This document shows positions 23,841 to 35,422 of a DNA stretch of 64,000 nucleotides, in pieces. This DNA comes from Trachythela sp. YZ-2020 (taxonomy: Eukaryota; Cnidaria; Anthozoa; Malacalcyonacea; Clavulariidae), in NCBI GenBank assembly GCA_016169945.1, contig JADLSH010000216.1, positions 1,407,001 through 1,471,000 of the forward strand, given 5' to 3'. Each line of letters begins with the position of its first letter. Position 1 is the stretch's first letter. Under the pieces are notes generated by a model. The model was not told the DNA's origin, searched no databases, and was given only the letters and a program-made list of their open reading frames with translations. The position numbers and the translations under genes are program-made.

Positions 23841-26159
23841 GATTACTCACGCATTAATTATTCATGCGTTAATTATTCATGCGTTAATTAATCATGCGTT
23901 AATTAATCATGCGTTAATTATTCATGCGTTAATCATTCATGCGTTAATTTACTCATGCGTTAATTATTCATGCGTTAATTAATCATGCGTTAATTATTCA
24001 TGCGTTAATTATTCATGCGTTAATCATTCATGCGTTAATTATTCATTCGTTAATTTACTCATGCGTTAATTATTCATGCGTTAATTATTCACGCGTTAAT
24101 TATTCATGCGTTAATCATTCATGCGTTAATTTACTCATGCGTTGATTATTCATGCGTTAATTATTCATGCGTTAATTATTCATGCGTTAATTATTCATGC
24201 GTTAATTATTCATGCGTTAATTATTCATGCGTTAATTATTCATGCGTTAATTATTCATGCGTTAATCATTCATGCGTTAATTATTCATGCGTTAATTTAC
24301 TCATGCGTTAATTTATTCATGCGTTAATTATTCATGCGTTAATTATTCATGCGTTAATTATTCATGCGTTAATTATTCATGCGTTAATTATTCATGCGTT
24401 AATTATTCATGCGTTAATTATTCATGCGTTAATCATTCATGCGTTAATTATTCATGCGTTAATTATTCATGCGTTAATTATTCATGCGTTAATTATTCAT
24501 GCGTTAATCATTCATGCATTAATCATTCATGCGTTGATCATTCATGCGTTAATTTACTCATGCGTTAATTATTCATGCGTTAATTTACTCATGCGTTAAT
24601 TATTCATGCGTTAATTTACTCATGCGTTAATTATTCATGCGTTAATTTACTCATGCGTTAATTATTCATGCGTTAATTATTCATGCGTTAATTATTCACG
24701 CGTTAATTATTCATGCGTTAATTATTCATGCGTTAATCATTCATGCATTAATCATTCATGCGTTGATCATTCATGCGTTAATTTACTCATGCGTTAAATT
24801 ATTCATGCGTTAATTTACTCATGCGTTAATTATTCATGCGTTAATTTACTCATGCGTTAATTATTCATGCGTTAATTATTCATGCGTTAATTATTCATGC
24901 GTTAATTTACTCATGCGTTAATTATTCATGCGTTAATTATTCATGCGTTAATTATTCATGCGTTAATTATTCATGCGTTAATTATTCATGCGTTAATTAT
25001 TCATGCGTTAATTATTCATGCGTTAATCATTCATGCGTTAATTTACTCATGCGTTAATTTATTCATGCGTTAATTATTCATGCGTTAATTATTCATGCGT
25101 TAATTTACTCATGCGTTAATTATTCATGCGTTAATTATTCATGCGTTAATTATTCATGCGTTAATCATTCATGCGTTAATTATTCATGCGTTAATTATTC
25201 ATGCGTTAATTATTCATGCGTTAATTATTCATGCGTTAATTATTCATGCGTTAATTATTCATGCGTTAATCATTCATGCGTTAATTTACTCATGCGTTAA
25301 TTATTCATGCGTTAATTATTCATGCGTTAATTATTCATGCGTTAATTTACTCATGCGTTAATTTACTCATGCGTTAATTTATTCATGCGTTAATTATTCA
25401 TGCGTTAATTATTCATGCGTTAATTATTCATGCGTTAATTATTCATGCGTTAATTATTCATGCGTTAATTATTCATGCGTTAATTATTCATGCGTTAATC
25501 ATTCATGCGTTAATTATTCATGCGTTAATTATTCATGCGTTAATTATTCATGCGTTAATTATTCATGCGTTAATTATTCATGCGTTAATTATTCATGCGT
25601 TAATTATTCATGCGTTAATTTACTCATGCGTTAATTTATTCATGCGTTAATTTATTCATGCGTTAATTATTCATGCGTTAATTTACTCATGCGTTAATTT
25701 ATTCATGCGTTAATTATTCATGCGTTAATTATTCATGCGTTAATTATTCACGCGTTAATTATTCATGCGTTAATCATTCACGCGTTAATCATTCACGCGT
25801 TAATTATTCATGCGTTAATTATTCATGCGTTAATTATTCATTCGTTAATTTACTCATGCGTTAATTTATTCATGCGTTAATTATTCATTCGTTAATTTAC
25901 TCATGCGTTAATTTATTCATGCGTTAATTATTCATGCGTTAATTATTCATGCGTTAATTATTCATGCGTTAATTTACTCATGCGTTAATTTATTCATGGT
26001 TAATTATTCACGCGTTAATCAATCATGCGTTAATCATTGACGCGTTAATTATTCATGCGTTAATTATTCATTCGTTAATTTACTCATGCGTTAATTTATT
26101 CATGCGTTAATTATTCATGCGTTAATTATTCATGCGTTAATCATTCATGCGTTAATTTA

Positions 26160-26283
26160 CTCATGCGTTAATTTATTCATGGTTAATTATTCACGCGTTA
26201 ATCAATAGAGTAGTTTCGATTGAGTTTGTTTGAATTGAGTTGATTTTTTGAATTGTATTGCAATTCCAAAAAATCAACTCAAT
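26160..26283 (+). repeat. C/D border, left arm of a perfect inverted repeat
   Basis: These 124 bp run from the last satellite C units (including the rare CATGGTTAATTATTCACGCG) across AATCAATAGAGTAGTTTCG into region D. They are the exact reverse complement of 36680-36803, with paired positions summing to 62,963. Outward, the match continues through the shared rare units near 26020 and 36930, with one substitution before unit gain or loss interrupts it. Inward it ends where TCAACTCAATTC on the left meets TCAACTCAATAA in the reversed right copy. Confidence 0.92.
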
Positions 26284-26561
26284 TCAAACAAACTCAATCG
26301 AATCAACTCTATTCAACTGAACCAACTCAAACTGAACTATTGCAATTTAATAAAAAAATCAGCTCAATTCAAAGAAACTCAATCGAATCAACCTATTCAA
26401 CTGTACTGAATCAATTCAAACACAACGATTGCAATTCAATTAAAAAATCAACTCAATTCAACAAATTCAATCGAATCAACTCTATTCAACTGAACCAACT
26501 CAAACTCAACTATTGCAGTTCAATTCAAAATATCAACCTGATTTAAATGGAATTGAATTCC

Positions 26562-26645
26562 ACCGTAATTATTCGAATAAACGCCTCCCTCGAATAAACG
26601 CCGCCCTCGAATAAACGCCGCGGCGTTTATTCGAATAATTACGGT
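26562..26645 (+). repeat. CpG-rich palindromic module P1
   Basis: The 84-bp module begins ACCGTAATTATTCGAATAAA. It holds the 17-bp repeat CGAATAAACGCC(T/G)CCCT in tandem, reflects at CCGCGG and closes with TTATTCGAATAATTACGGT. The first and last ~30 bp are exact inverted repeats. It is the exact reverse complement of module 36374-36457. Confidence 0.93.
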
Positions 26646-26875
26646 ATTGCAATTCAATTCCAAAAATCAACTCAATTCAAAGAAACTCAATCGAATCAAC
26701 TCTATTCAACTGTACTGAATCAATTCAAACTCAACTATTGCAATTCAATTCAAAAAATCAACTCAATTCAAACAAACTCAATCGAATCAACTCTATTCAA
26801 CTGAACCAACTCAAACTCAACTATTGCAGTTCAATTCAAAATATCAACCTGATTTAAATGGAATTGAATTGCAAT

Positions 26876-26925
26876 ACGGTAATTATTCGAATAAACGCCT
26901 CCCTCGAATAAACGCCGCCCTCGAG
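26876..26925 (+). repeat. CpG-rich half module P2
   Basis: One-sided module with two 17-bp repeats, ending at CCCTCGAG where unit orientation flips from forward to reverse. Its opening reads ATACGGTAATT, one C short of the usual ATACCGTAATT. Confidence 0.88.
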
Positions 26926-27313
26926 TTGATTTTTTGAATTGAATTGCAATCGTTGATTTTGAGTTGGTTCAGTTCAATAGAGTTGATTCGATTGATTGAA
27001 TTGAGTTGATTTTTTGAATTGAATTGAGTTGCAATAGTTGAGTTTGAGTTGGTTCAGTACAGTTGAATAGAGTTGATTCGATTGAGTGTGTTTGAATTGA
27101 GTTGATTTTTTGAATTGAATTGCAATCGTTGTGTTTGAATTGATTCAGTACAGTTGAATAGAGTTGATTCGATTGAGTTTCTTTGAATTGAGCTGATTTT
27201 TTTAATTGAATTGAGTTGCAATCGTTGTGTTTGAATTGATTCAGTACAGTTGAATAGAGTAGTTTCGATTGAGTTTGTTTGAATTGAGTTGATTTTTGGA
27301 ATTGAATTGCAAT

Positions 27314-27380
27314 ACCGTAATTATTCGAATAAACGCCGCGGCGTTTATTCGAGGGAGGCGTTTATTCGAATAATTACGGT
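27314..27380 (-). repeat. CpG-rich palindromic module P3 (67 bp)
   Basis: ACCGTAATTATTCG to CGAATAATTACGGT with the CCGCGG pivot off-centre and one extra 17-bp repeat on the right side. It is the exact reverse complement of 35713-35779. Confidence 0.92.
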
Positions 27381-27669
27381 ATTGCAATTCAATTCCATTT
27401 AAATCAAGTTGATTTTTTTAATTGAACTGCAATAGTTGAGTTTGAATTGAATTGCAATTCAAAAAATCAACTCAATTCAAACAAACTCAATCGAATCAAC
27501 TCTATTCAAATGAACCAACTCAAACTCAACTATTGCAATTCAATTAAAAAATCAGCTCAATTCAAAGAAACTCAGTCGAATCAACTCTATTCAACTGAAC
27601 CAACTCAAACTCAACTATTGCAATTCAATTAAAAAAATCAACTTGATTTAAATGGAATTGAATTACAAT

Positions 27670-27719
27670 ACCGTATTTATTCGAATAAACGCCTCCCTTG
27701 AATAAACGTCGCCCTCGAG
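27670..27719 (+). repeat. CpG-rich half module P4
   Basis: A variant half module with ACCGTATTTATTCG, CCTCCCTTGAATAAACGTCG and CCCTCGAG. The same variant word set occurs at 30229-30278 and, reversed, at 34172-34221. A forward-to-reverse strand switch of the units lies here. Confidence 0.88.
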
Positions 27720-28210
27720 TTGATTTTTTTTAATTGAATTGCAATCGTTGTGTTTGAATTGATTCAGTACAGTTGAATAGAGTTGATTCGATTGAGTTTC
27801 TTTGAATTGAACTGATTTTTTTAATTGAATTGAGTTGCAATAGTTGAGTTTGAGTTTGTTCAGTACAGTTGAATAGAGTAGTTTCGATTGAGTTTGTTTG
27901 AATTGAGTTGATTTTTTGAATTGAATTGCAATTCCAAAAAATCAACTCAATTCAAACAAACTCAATCGAATCAACTCTATTCAACTGAACCAACTCAAAC
28001 TGAACTCAACTCAATTCAAAGAAACTCAATCGAATCAACTCTATTCAACTGTACTGAATCAATTCAAACACAACGATTGCAATTCAATTCAAAAAATCAA
28101 CTCAATTCAACAAACTCAATCGAATCAACTCTATTCAAATGACCCAACTCAAACTCAACTATTGCAGTTCAATTCAAAAAATCAACCTGATTTAAATGGA
28201 ATTGAATTCC

Positions 28211-28294
28211 ACCGTAATTATTCGAATAAACGCCTCCCTCGAATAAACGCCGCCCTCGAATAAACGCCGCGGCGTTTATTCGAATAATTACGGT
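28211..28294 (+). repeat. CpG-rich palindromic module P5 (84 bp)
   Basis: Same sequence and orientation as 26562-26645, again entered by ATTTAAATGGAATTGAATTC and left by ATTGCAATT. This is a direct duplication of P1 with its flank. Confidence 0.92.
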
Positions 28295-28777
28295 ATTGCA
28301 ATTAATTCCAAAAATCAACTCAATTCAAAGAAACTCAATTGTATCAACTCTATTCAACTGTACTGAATCAATTCAAACACAACGATTGCAATTCAATTCA
28401 AAAATCAACTCAATTCAACAAACTCAATCGAATCAACTCTATTCAAATGAACCAACTCAAACTCAACTATTGCAATTCAATTCAAAAAATCAACTCAATT
28501 CAACAAACTCAATCGAATAAACTCTATTCAAATGAACCAACTCAAACTCAACTATTGCAATTCAATTCAAAAAATCAACTCAATTCAAAGAAACTCAATT
28601 GTATCAACTCTATTCAACTGTACTGAATCAATTCAAACACAACGATTGCAATTCAATTAAAAAATCAACTCAATTCACAAACTCAATCGAATCAACTCTA
28701 TTCAACTGACCCAACTCAAACTCGACTATTGCAATTCAATTAAAAAAATCAACCTGATTTAAATGGAATTGAATTGC

Positions 28778-28923
28778 ACCGTAATTATTCGAATAAACGC
28801 CTCCCTAATAAACGCCGCCCTCGAATTGAATTGCAATAAGCGCCGTTTATTTCATTTTTGGCGCTTCAGGTGCGGCGTTTATTCGAGGGCGGCATTTAAT
28901 AATATTTCTGCTGTCCCTGCTTC
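28778..28923 (-). repeat. Composite CpG-rich module, reversed copy
   Basis: A longer module adds AAGCGCCGTTTATTTCATTT, TTGGCGCTTCAGGTGCGGCG and TTCTGCTGTCCCTGCTTC to the 17-bp repeats. It is the reverse complement, with small indels, of the composites at 32327-32487 and 33873-34034. It starts the inverted copy of a ~1.1-kb block that runs to about 29915. A 60-codon frame over it (28763-28945) is not credible as a gene. Confidence 0.85.
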
Positions 28924-29488
28924 AATTCCATTTAAATCAAGTTGATTTTTTGAATTAAATTGCAATAGTTGATTTGGAGTTGGTTCAGTTGAATAGAGTT
29001 GATTCGACTGAGTTTCTTTGAATTGAGCTGATTTTTTAATTGAATTGCAATAGTTGAGTTTGAGTTGGTTCAGTACAGTTGAATATAGTAGTTTCGATTG
29101 AGTTTGTTTTGAATTGAAGTTGATTTTTTGAATTGAACTGCAATAGTTGAGTTTCAGTTGGTTCAGTTGAATAGAGTTGATTCGATTGAGTTTGTTTGAA
29201 ATGAGCTGATTTTTAATTGAATTGCAATAGTAGAGTTTGAGTTGGTTCAGTTGAATAGAGTTGATTCGATTGAGTTTGTTTGAATTGAGTTGATTTTTTG
29301 AATTGAATTGCAATCGTTGTGTTTGAATTGATTCAGTACAGTTGAAAAGAGTTGATTCGATTGAGTTTCTTTGAATTGAGCTGATTTTAATTAAATTGCA
29401 ATAGTTGAGTTTGAGTTGGTTCAGTTGAAAGAGTTGATTCGATTGAGTTTGTTTGAATTGAGTTGATTTTTTGGAATTGAATTGCAAT

Positions 29489-29552
29489 ACCGTAATTATT
29501 CGAATAAACGCCTCCCGCGAATAAACGCCGCCCTCGAATAAACACCGCAGGG
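29489..29552 (+). repeat. CpG-rich module P7, CCCGCG variant
   Basis: ACCGTAATTATTCG followed by CGCCTCCCGCGAATAAACG, then CCCTCGAATAAACACCGCAG. The CCCGCG variant is shared, reversed, only with 31703-31757 and 33334-33388. Confidence 0.85.
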
Positions 29553-30228
29553 AATCGAATCAATTCAAAAAATCAACTCAATTCAAACACACTCAATCGA
29601 ATCAACTCTATTCAAATGAACCAACTCAAATTCCTATTGCAATTCAATTAAAAAAAATCAGTTGAATTCAAAGAAATTCAATCTAATCAAATCCATTCAA
29701 GTGTACTGAATCAATTCAAACACGATTGCAATTCATTGCAATTCAATACAAAAAATCAACTCAATTCAAACAAACTCAATCGAATCAACTCTTCAACTCA
29801 ACCAAATTAAACTCAACTATTGCAATTCAATTAAAAAATCAGCTCAATTCAAAGAAACTCAATCGAATAAACTCTTTTCAACTGTACTGAATCAAATTCA
29901 CACACAACGATTGTAATTCAATTCAAAAAATCAACTCAATTCAAAGAAACTCAATCGAATCAACTCTATTCAACTGAACCAACTCAAACTCAACTATTGC
30001 AACTCAATTCAATTAAAAATCAGCTCAATTCAAAGAAACTCAATCGAATCAACTCTATTCAACTGTACTGAATCAATTCAAACACAACGATTGCAATTCA
30101 ATTCAAAAAATCAACTCAATTCAAAGAAACTCAATCGAATCAACTCTATTCAACTGACCCAACTCAAACTCGACTATTGCAATTCAATTAAAAAAATCAA
30201 CTTGATTTAAATGGAATTGAATTACAAT

Positions 30229-30425
30229 ACCGTATTTATTCGAATAAACGCCTCCCTTGAATAAACGTCGCCCTCGAGTTGATTTTTTGAATTGAATTGC
30301 AATCGTGTTTGAATTGATTCAATACAGTTGAATAGAGTTGATTCGATTGAGTTTCTTTGAATTGAACTGATTTTTTTAATTGAATTGAGTTGAAATACTT
30401 GAGTTTGAGTTTGTTCAGTACAGTT
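30229..30425 (-). repeat. Half module plus reverse units, pairs with 34034-34222
   Basis: Starts with a P4-type half module (30229-30278). It continues through the shortened CAATCGTGTTTGAATTG unit, TCAATACAG and TTGAAATACTTGAG. All four features reappear inverted and in order at 34034-34222, with coordinates summing to about 64,451. This pair does not fit the main palindrome axis and implies a later rearrangement. Confidence 0.75.
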
Positions 30426-30787
30426 GAATAGAGTAGTTTCGATTGAGTTTGTTTGAATTGAGTTGATTTTTTGAATTGTATTGCAATTCAAAAAATCAAC
30501 TCAATTCAAACACACTCAATCGAATCAACTCTATTCAACTGAACCAACTCAAACTCAACTATTGCAATTCAATTAAAAAATCAGCTCAATTCAAAGAAAC
30601 TCAATCGAATCAACTCTATTCAACTGTACTGAATCAATTCAAACACAACGATTGCAATTCAATTAAAAAATCAACTCAATTCAACAAATTCAATCGAATC
30701 AACTCTATTCAACTGAACCAACTCAAACTCAACTATTGCAGTTCAATTCAAAATATCAACCTGATTTAAATGGAATTGAATTGCAAT

Positions 30788-30871
30788 ACCGTAATTATTC
30801 GAATAAACGCCTCCCTCGAATAAACGCCGCCCTCGAATAAACGCCGCGGCGTTTATTCGAATAATTACGGT
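30788..30871 (+). repeat. CpG-rich palindromic module P9 (84 bp)
   Basis: Full-length module identical in plan to 26562-26645, entered from a forward unit by GGAATTGAATTGCAATACCG and left by ATTGCAATTCAATTCC. Confidence 0.92.
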
Positions 30872-31185
30872 ATTGCAATTCAATTCCAAAAATCAACTCA
30901 ATTCAAAGAAACTCAATTGTATCAACTCTATTCAACTCTACAGAATCAATTCAAATACAACGATTGCAATTCAATTCAAAAAATCAACTCAAATCGAACA
31001 CACTCAATCGAATCAACTCTATTCAACTGACCCAACTCAAACTCAACTATTGCAATTCAATTCAAAAATCAACTCAATTCAACAAACTCAATCGAATCAA
31101 CTCTATTCAACTGAACCAACTCAAACTCAACTATTGCAGTTCAATTCAAAAAATCAACCTGATTTAAATGGAATTGAATTGCAAT

Positions 31186-31255
31186 ACCGTAATTATTCGA
31201 ATAAACGCCTCCCTCGAATAAACGCCGCCCTGAATTGAATTGCAATACCGTAATT
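31186..31255 (+). repeat. Truncated CpG-rich module P10 with a stub
   Basis: The module stops after two 17-bp repeats (CGCCGCCCTGAATTG). A second ACCGTAATTGAATTGC stub follows at 31247, and unit orientation changes from forward to reverse. Confidence 0.8.
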
Positions 31256-31702
31256 GAATTGCAAAGGTTGTGTTTGAATTGATTCAGTACAGTTGAATAG
31301 AGTTTATTCGATTGAGTTTCTTTGAATTGAGCTGATTTTAATTAAATTGCAATAGTTGAGTTTGAGTTGGTTCAGTTGAATAGAGTTGATTCGATTGAGT
31401 TTGTTTGAATTGAGTTGATTTTTTGGAATTGAATTGCAATAGTCGAGTATGAGTTGGGTGGGTTGAATGCAGTTGATTCGATTGAGTGTGTTCAATGAGT
31501 TTATTTTTTGAATTGAATTGCAATCGTGTTTGAATTGATTCAGTACACTTGAATGGATTTGATTAGATTGAGTTTCTTTGAATTGAACTGATTTTTTTAA
31601 TTGAATTGCAATGGTTGTGTTTGAATTGATTCAGTACAGTTGAATATAGTTTATTCGATTGAGTTTCTTTGAATTGAGTTGATTTTTGAATTGAATTGCA
31701 AT

Positions 31703-31757
31703 ACCGTATCGAGGGCGGCGTTTATTCGCGGGAGGCGTTTATTCGAATAATTACGGT
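31703..31757 (-). repeat. CpG-rich module P11 (short, CGCGGG variant)
   Basis: ACCGTATCGAGGGCGGCG, then CGCGGGAGGCG and closing AATAATTACGGT. It is nearly identical to 33334-33388. A reverse-to-forward switch of the units lies here. Confidence 0.88.
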
Positions 31758-32326
31758 ATTGCAATTCAATTCAAAAAATCAACTCAATTCAAACAAACTC
31801 AATCGAATCAACTCTATTCAACTGAACCAACTCAAACTCAACTATTGCAATTCAATTAAAAAATCAGCTCAATTCAAAGAAACTCAATCGAATCAACTCT
31901 ATTCAACTGTACTGAATCAATTCAAACACAACGATTGCAATTCAATTCAAAAAATCAACTCAATTCAAACAAACTCAATCGAATCAACTCTATTCAACTG
32001 AACCAACTCAAACTCAACTATTGCAATTCAATTAAAAAATCAACTCAATTCAAACAAACTCAATCGAATCAACTCTATTCAACTGAACCAACTCAAACTC
32101 AACTATTGCAGTTCAATTCAAAAAATCAACTTCAATTCAAAACAAACTCAATCGAAACTACTATATTCAACTGTACTGAACAAACTCAAACTCAACTATT
32201 GCAATTCAATTAAAAAATCAGTTCAATTCAAAGAAACTCAATCGAATCAACTCTATTCAACTGAACCAACTCAAAATCAACTATTGCAATTTAATTCAAA
32301 AAATCAACTTGATTTAAATGGAATTG

Positions 32327-32487
32327 AAGCAGGGACAGCAGAAATATTATTAAATGCCGCCCTCGAATAAACGCCGCACCTGAAGCGCCAAAAATGAAAT
32401 AAACGGCGCTTATTGCAATTACGGTATTGCAATTCAATTCAGGGCGGCGTTTATTCGAGGGAAGGCGTTTATTCGAATAATTACGGT
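32327..32487 (+). repeat. Composite CpG-rich module, direct copy 1
   Basis: Carries GAAGCAGGGACAGCAG, ATGCCGCCCTCGAATAAACG, CACCTGAAGCGCC, AAACGGCGCTTATTGC and a closing GAAGGCGTTTATTCG ... ATTACGGT. GGCGC / GCGCC inside it can pair. Confidence 0.88.
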
Positions 32488-33333
32488 ATTGCAATTCAAT
32501 TCCATTTAAATCAAGTTGATTTTTTGAATTGAACTGCAATAGTTGAGTTTGAGTTGGTTCAGTTGAATAGAGTTGATTCGATTGAATTTGTTGAATTGAG
32601 TTGATTTTTTAATTGAATTGCAATCGTTGTGTTTGAATTGATTCAGTACAGTTGAATAGAGTTGATACAATTGAGTTTCTTTGAATTGAGTTGATTTTTT
32701 GAATTGAATTGCAATAGTTGAGTTTGAGTTGGTTCATTTGAATAGAGTTTATTCGATTGAGTTTGTTGAATTGAGTTGATTTTTTGAATTGAATTGCAAT
32801 AGTTGAGTTTGAGTTGGTTCATTTGAATAGAGTTGATTCGATTGAGTTTGTGAATTGAGTTGAATTGCAATACCGTAAGTAATTGAATTGCAAAGGTTGT
32901 GTGTGAATTTGATTCAGTACAGTTGAAAAGAGTTTATTCGATTGAGTTTCTTTGAATTGAGCTGATTTTTTAATTGAATTGCAATAGTTGAGTTTGAGTT
33001 GGTTCATTTGAATAGAGTTGATTCGATTGAGTGTGTTTGAATTGAGTTGATTTTTTGAATTGAATTGCAATAGTCGAGTATGAGTTGGGTGGGTTGAATG
33101 CAGTTGATTCGATTGAGTGTGTTCGATGAGTTTATTTTTTGAATTGAATTGCAATCGTGTTTGAATTGATTCAGTACACTTGAATGGATTTGATTAGATT
33201 GAGTTTCTTTGAATTGAACTGATTTTTTTAATTGAATTGCAATGGTTGTGTTTGAATTGATTCAGTACAGTTGAATATAGTTTATTCGATTGAGTTTCTT
33301 TGAATTGAGTTGATTTTTGAATTGAATTGCAAT

Positions 33334-33388
33334 ACCGTATCGAGGGCGGCGTTTATTCGCGGGAGGCGTTTATTCGAATAATTACGGT
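33334..33388 (-). repeat. CpG-rich module P14 (short, CGCGGG variant)
   Basis: Second copy of the 31703-31757 module, 1631 bp downstream, inside the duplicated block. Confidence 0.88.
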
Positions 33389-33872
33389 ATTGCAATTCAA
33401 TTCCAAAAAATCAACTCAATTCAAACAAACTCAATCGAATCAACTCTTTCAACTGAACCAACTCAAACTCAACTATTGCAATTCAATTAAAAAATCAGCT
33501 CAATTCAAAGAAACTCAATCGAATCAACTCTATATACAACTGTACTGAATCAATTCAAACACAACGATTGCAATTCAATTCAAAAAATCAACTCAATTCA
33601 AACAAACTCAATCGAATCAACTCTATTCAACTGAACCAACTCAAACTCAACTATTGCAGTTCAATTCAAAAAATCAACTTCAATTCAAAACAAACTCAAT
33701 CGAAACTACTATATTCAACTCTACTGAACAAACTCAAACTCAACTATTGCAATTCAATTAAAAAATCAGTTCAATTCAAAGAAACTCAATCGAATCAACT
33801 CTATTCAACTGACCAACTCAAAATCAACTATTGCAATTTAATTCAAAAAATCAACTTGATTTAAATGGAATT

Positions 33873-34034
33873 GAAGCAGGGACAGCAGAAATATTATTAA
33901 ATGCCGCCCTCGAATAAACGCCGCACCTGAAGCGCCAAAAATGAAATAAACGGCGCTTATTGCAATTACGGTATTGCAATTCAATTCAGGGCGGCGTTTA
34001 TTCGAGGGAAGGCGTTTATTCGAATAAATACGGT
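33873..34034 (+). repeat. Composite CpG-rich module, direct copy 2
   Basis: Same order of parts as 32327-32487, closing with AATAAATACGGT instead of AATAATTACGGT. It is the right-arm partner of 28778-28923. Confidence 0.88.
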
Positions 34035-34171
34035 ATTGCAACTCAAACTCAAGTATTTCAACTCAATTAATTAAAAAAATCAGTTCAATTCAAAGAAACT
34101 CAATCGAATCAACTCTATTCAACTGTATTGAATCAATTCAAACACGATTGCAATTCAATTCAAAAAATCAA

Positions 34172-34221
34172 CTCGAGGGCGACGTTTATTCAAGGGAGGC
34201 GTTTATTCGAATAAATACGGT
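34172..34221 (-). repeat. CpG-rich half module P16
   Basis: CTCGAGGGCGACG, TTCAAGGGAGGCG and AATAAATACGGT: the reversed form of the variant at 27670-27719 and 30229-30278. Confidence 0.87.
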
Positions 34222-34680
34222 ATTGTAATTCAATTCCATTTAAATCAAGTTGATTTTTTTAATTGAATTGCAATAGTCGAGTTTGAGTTGGGTCAGTTGA
34301 ATAGAGTTGATTCGACTGAGTTTCTTTGAATTGAGCTGATTTTAATTAAATTGCAATAGTTGAGTTTGAGTTGGTTCAGTTGAATAGAGTTGATTCGATT
34401 GAGTGTTTGAATTGAGTTGATTTTTTGAATTGAATTGCAATCGTTGTGTTTGAATTGATTCAGTACAGTTGAATAGAGTTGATTCGACTGAGTTTCTTTG
34501 AATTGAGCTGATTTTTTAATTGAATTGCAATAGTTGAGTTTGAGTTGGTTCATTTGAATAGAGTTGATTCGATTGAGTGTGTTTGAATTGAGTTGATTTT
34601 TTGAATTGATTCGATTCAAACTCAACTATTGCAGTTCAATTAAAAAAATCAACTTGATTTAAATGGAATTGAATTGCAAT

Positions 34681-34746
34681 ACCGTAATTATTCGAATAAA
34701 CGCCTCCTCGAATAAACGCCGCGGCGTTTATTCGAATAATTACGGT
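34681..34746 (+). repeat. CpG-rich palindromic module P17 (66 bp)
   Basis: ACCGTAATTATTCG to ATTACGGT with one 17-bp repeat shortened (CGCCTCCTCG), pivoting at CCGCGG. Confidence 0.9.
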
Positions 34747-35144
34747 ATTGCAATTCAATTCCAAAAATCAACTCAATTCAAACAAACTCAATCGAAACTA
34801 CTCTATTCAACTGTACTGAATCAACTCAAACTCAACTATTGCAACTCAATTCAATTAAAAAAATCAGCTCAATTCAAAGAAACTCAATCGAATCAACTCT
34901 ATTCAACTGTACTGAATCAATTCAAACACAACGATTGCAATTCAATTCAAAAATCAACTCAATTCAAACAAACTCAATCGAATCAACTCTATTCAACTGT
35001 ACTGAACCAACTCAAACTCAACTATTGCAACTCAATTCAATTAAAAAAATCAGCTCAATTCAAAGAAACTCAATCGAATCAACTCTATTCAACTGTACTG
35101 AATCAATTCAAACACAACGATTGCAATTCAATTCAAAAAATCAA

Positions 35145-35194
35145 CTCGAGGGCGGCGTTTATTCGAGGGAGGCGTTTATTCGAATAATTACGGA
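35145..35194 (-). repeat. CpG-rich half module P18
   Basis: Starts CTCGAGGGCGGCG and closes ATTACGGA, with T replaced by A at the usual ACGGT end. Units switch from forward to reverse here. Confidence 0.87.
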
Positions 35195-35338
35195 ATTGCA
35201 ATTCAATTCCATTTAAATCAAGTTGATTTTTTGAATTGAATTGCAATAGTTGAGTTTGAGTTGGTTCAGTACAGTTGAATAAAGTTGATTCGATTGAGTT
35301 TCTTTGAATTGAGTTGATTTTTTGAATTGAATTGCAAT

Positions 35339-35422
35339 ACCGTAATTATTCGAATAAACGCCGCGGCGTTTATTCGAGGGCGGCGTTTATTCGAGGGAGG
35401 CGTTTATTCGAATAATTACGGT
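35339..35422 (-). repeat. CpG-rich palindromic module P19 (84 bp)
   Basis: Reversed form of the 84-bp module, flanked on the right by GGAATTCAATTCC and CAGGTTG, which match the left flank of P1 and P5 in inverted orientation. Confidence 0.9.

Larger units (their letters stand above)
16310..26205 (+). repeat. Satellite C, left array (15-bp TTAATTATTCATGCG unit)
   Basis: About 650 copies of a 15-bp unit, TTAATTATTCATGCG, mixed with 16-bp forms TTAATTTATTCATGCG and TTAATTTACTCATGCG and 15-bp forms with TTAATCATTCATGCG or TTAATTAATCATGCG. Each unit has one CpG (GCG), and TpG or CpA replacements are rare. Where consecutive 15-bp units occur, 60-66-codon frames spell IIHAL repeats (19291-19491, 24142-24327); these are not genes. 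The array ends at CGCGTTAATCAAT, where region D begins. Confidence 0.98.
28778..29915 (-). repeat. ~1.1-kb block, inverted copy
   Basis: The reverse complement of this stretch follows 32871-34034. Diagnostic shared features are the composite module, the CCTCCCGCGAATAAACG variant module, the AATCTAATCAAATCCATTC unit and the CAAATTCACACACAAC unit. Paired coordinates sum to about 62,796-62,877; the drift equals about one repeat unit. Confidence 0.8.
1524..31481 (+). repeat. Left arm of the giant imperfect palindrome
   Basis: The left arm runs A, B, short reversed C, C and left half of D. The order and orientation of A, C and D mirror the right arm about an axis near 31.48 kb. B and the reversed C patch are extra. 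The arm is about 30 kb to the outer end of A. Confidence 0.85.
31241..32487 (+). repeat. ~1.2-kb block, direct copy 1
   Basis: The block runs from an ACCGTAA stub through GCAAAGGTTGTGT, the GTCGAGTATGAGTTGGGTGG unit, the short CGAGGGCGGCG module and forward units to the composite module. The same series recurs at 32866-34034. Offsets go from 1625-1631 bp to 1546 bp, meaning one ~85-bp unit was lost or gained between the copies. Confidence 0.85.
32866..34034 (+). repeat. ~1.2-kb block, direct copy 2
   Basis: Direct repeat of 31241-32487 and inverted partner of 28778-29915. It retains the same variant modules in the same order. Differences include TGTGTGAATTTGATTC against TGTGTTTGAATTGATTC near its start and one fewer forward unit. 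Confidence 0.85.

Noticed and set aside
16310..26205. Replication origin or AT-rich iteron array
   Set aside because: The 15-bp iteron-like unit is repeated hundreds of times over 10-15 kb with no initiator gene or unique flank. Satellite is the simpler reading.
28879..29487. 202-codon open frame on the minus strand in region D
   Set aside because: The protein is NSIQLNQLKLNYC-type repeat translation crossing unit boundaries and a CpG-rich module. Similar frames occur in all D blocks, and no domain is recognisable.
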